Below, one piece after another: positions 62,881 through 64,000 of a stretch of DNA of 64,000 bases (position 1 is the first letter of the stretch; each line of letters opens with the position of its first letter). Made by a program: the position numbers and the translations under genes. The DNA lies in NCBI GenBank assembly GCA_037833965.1, contig AP031352.1, forward strand, positions 9,652,501 through 9,716,500. The letters are read 5' to 3'. The notes beneath the pieces were generated by a model. That model was given only the letters and a program-made list of their open reading frames with translations. It did not search any database and was not told the origin of the DNA. The stretch comes from Marchantia polymorpha subsp. ruderalis. Its lineage: Eukaryota > Streptophyta > Marchantiopsida > Marchantiales > Marchantiaceae.

Positions 62881-64000
62881 AATTTTACAACAGAAACTAC
62901 ATGAGGTATCATTAACATTTATGTAATCTATTCTAAACCTTAAGCAGTATTCAATTCACCTAGATTAAGAAAAACATGAGTTGATTGGCATTTCAAATAT
63001 TGGATCAAACATATGAGTTTTTATGTTTTCAAACACTAAATAATCATCAATTGACATGAATTGTGTTGAGTTATAAATAACATTGGTATTGATTCAAATA
63101 AGATCTAAATTTGATGTTTGATAAGATTTATATTTAAGTTTTTTTAATTTGTCTCAAAATTACTCTTTTGATTTTTTCAATTAACATATGTATTTTTTGA
63201 TTTTCTTGAAATTTTGAGAAAATCAACAAATGGAATATATTTTTCATAAATTTAAGTTTTAAAATAAATGAAATATTCAAATATTATTTAAATTCAATAA
63301 GGTTTTTTAATAAATTTTGATTGCTAGTATTTAAATTTCATTACAAATGTGTTAAATTTAATTCTTTTATTGTTTATCAATCATTCATACAAATTTTAGA
63401 AGTTTGATGATTTCTTGATTATATTGAAAAAAAATTCAATCTTAAGATTTAATTGAAAAATTTAAAAAATGTAAATGTAGCTGAAAAATATTTTTAGAAA
63501 ATTATTAAGAAAGTTACATCTGCTGTTGATTTTACGCAGTAAAGTTGTAAGTTATATTAAGTTTGAGCAATAATATGAAAATAGATTTGTTCATACTTTA
63601 GACATAAATAGACCTTTTTTTTCATAATGTAATCATAAAAAATTAACCAAATACTAGTCTTTCTGAAATCATGAGATCTCAATTAAATGAAAAAATAGAG
63701 AAGAAAAAGTAATTATTTTATTGATGCTTGATAGATAACACGAAATAAAAATCAATTTTCAATTATCATTTTCTTAAAAGATGATATGTTATTATTTATT
63801 TGTATTATTAATGATGAATAACAAAATTTTTAATCTAAAACATTTCATTTTTATTTCATCATACAGGATGACAATTATACAATTTTGATGAGGTAAATAG
63901 ATAAAAATCAGGACTAAATTTCATGGATATTGGTCTTTTCTTTAGATCAAAATCAGTAATGAAATTGTAACTCTTGATAATTTATAATATTATTTATAAA
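62881..64000. other. AT-rich block at the window's right edge
   Basis: Very AT-rich DNA with no reading frame or RNA gene recognised. It continues beyond the window. Confidence 0.6.

Noticed and set aside
1..64000. CRISPR arrays, bacterial operons and phage elements.
   Set aside because: No regularly spaced direct repeats with unique spacers were seen, and the genes have spliceosomal introns. The only short tandem array with strict period is the coding minisatellite at 57863-58240.

Overview
The window is nuclear DNA of a land plant. Three multi-exon genes belong to plant families: a GH17 beta-1,3-glucanase with an X8/CBM43 domain, a CAT-type cationic amino acid transporter, and a plant-specific B3-domain protein. 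All three have GT-AG introns. Three genes in 64 kb, a decayed Ty1/copia element and alternating GC-moderate and very AT-rich blocks suggest a repeat-rich region. A bryophyte is possible, but nothing here fixes the species.

Layout. 1-6620: no gene recognised; it holds a degenerate tandem repeat and two hairpins. 6623-8828 (minus): the glucanase, rebuilt as three exons, including a 38-nt last exon that supplies the sixth X8 cysteine. 8829-12700: GC- and CpG-richer DNA with the probable glucanase promoter. 12700-22200: mixed DNA with no recognisable gene, one tRNA-like relic and a long near-perfect palindrome. 22200-27150: mostly AT-rich DNA. 27156-32031 (plus): a degenerate Ty1/copia element with both LTRs, gag and pol remains. 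32032-41408: no gene found, with an AT-rich block at 37140-39480. 41409-45242 (minus): the five-exon CAT transporter. 45243-51240: upstream region, then an AT-rich block. 51240-58447 (plus): the B3 gene, with a probable 5'UTR intron, seven coding exons and six near-identical 21-residue repeats in the last exon. 58448-58918: three strong inverted repeats downstream of that gene. 60940-62150 (minus): a second, fragmentary copia pol relic. 62880-64000: AT-rich DNA.

The three genes act in unrelated places (cell wall, membrane, nucleus) and form no cluster. The most unusual local feature is the B3 gene: a conserved N-terminal and B3 architecture followed by a lineage-specific basic repeat tail, an intron whose retention would remove that tail, and perfect palindromes just after the stop. 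The copia element is notable because stops at recognisable conserved positions look like C-to-T or G-to-A changes, as expected from decay of methylated DNA. Gene models come from reading frames, splice-site phase and remembered family consensus; no search was run.
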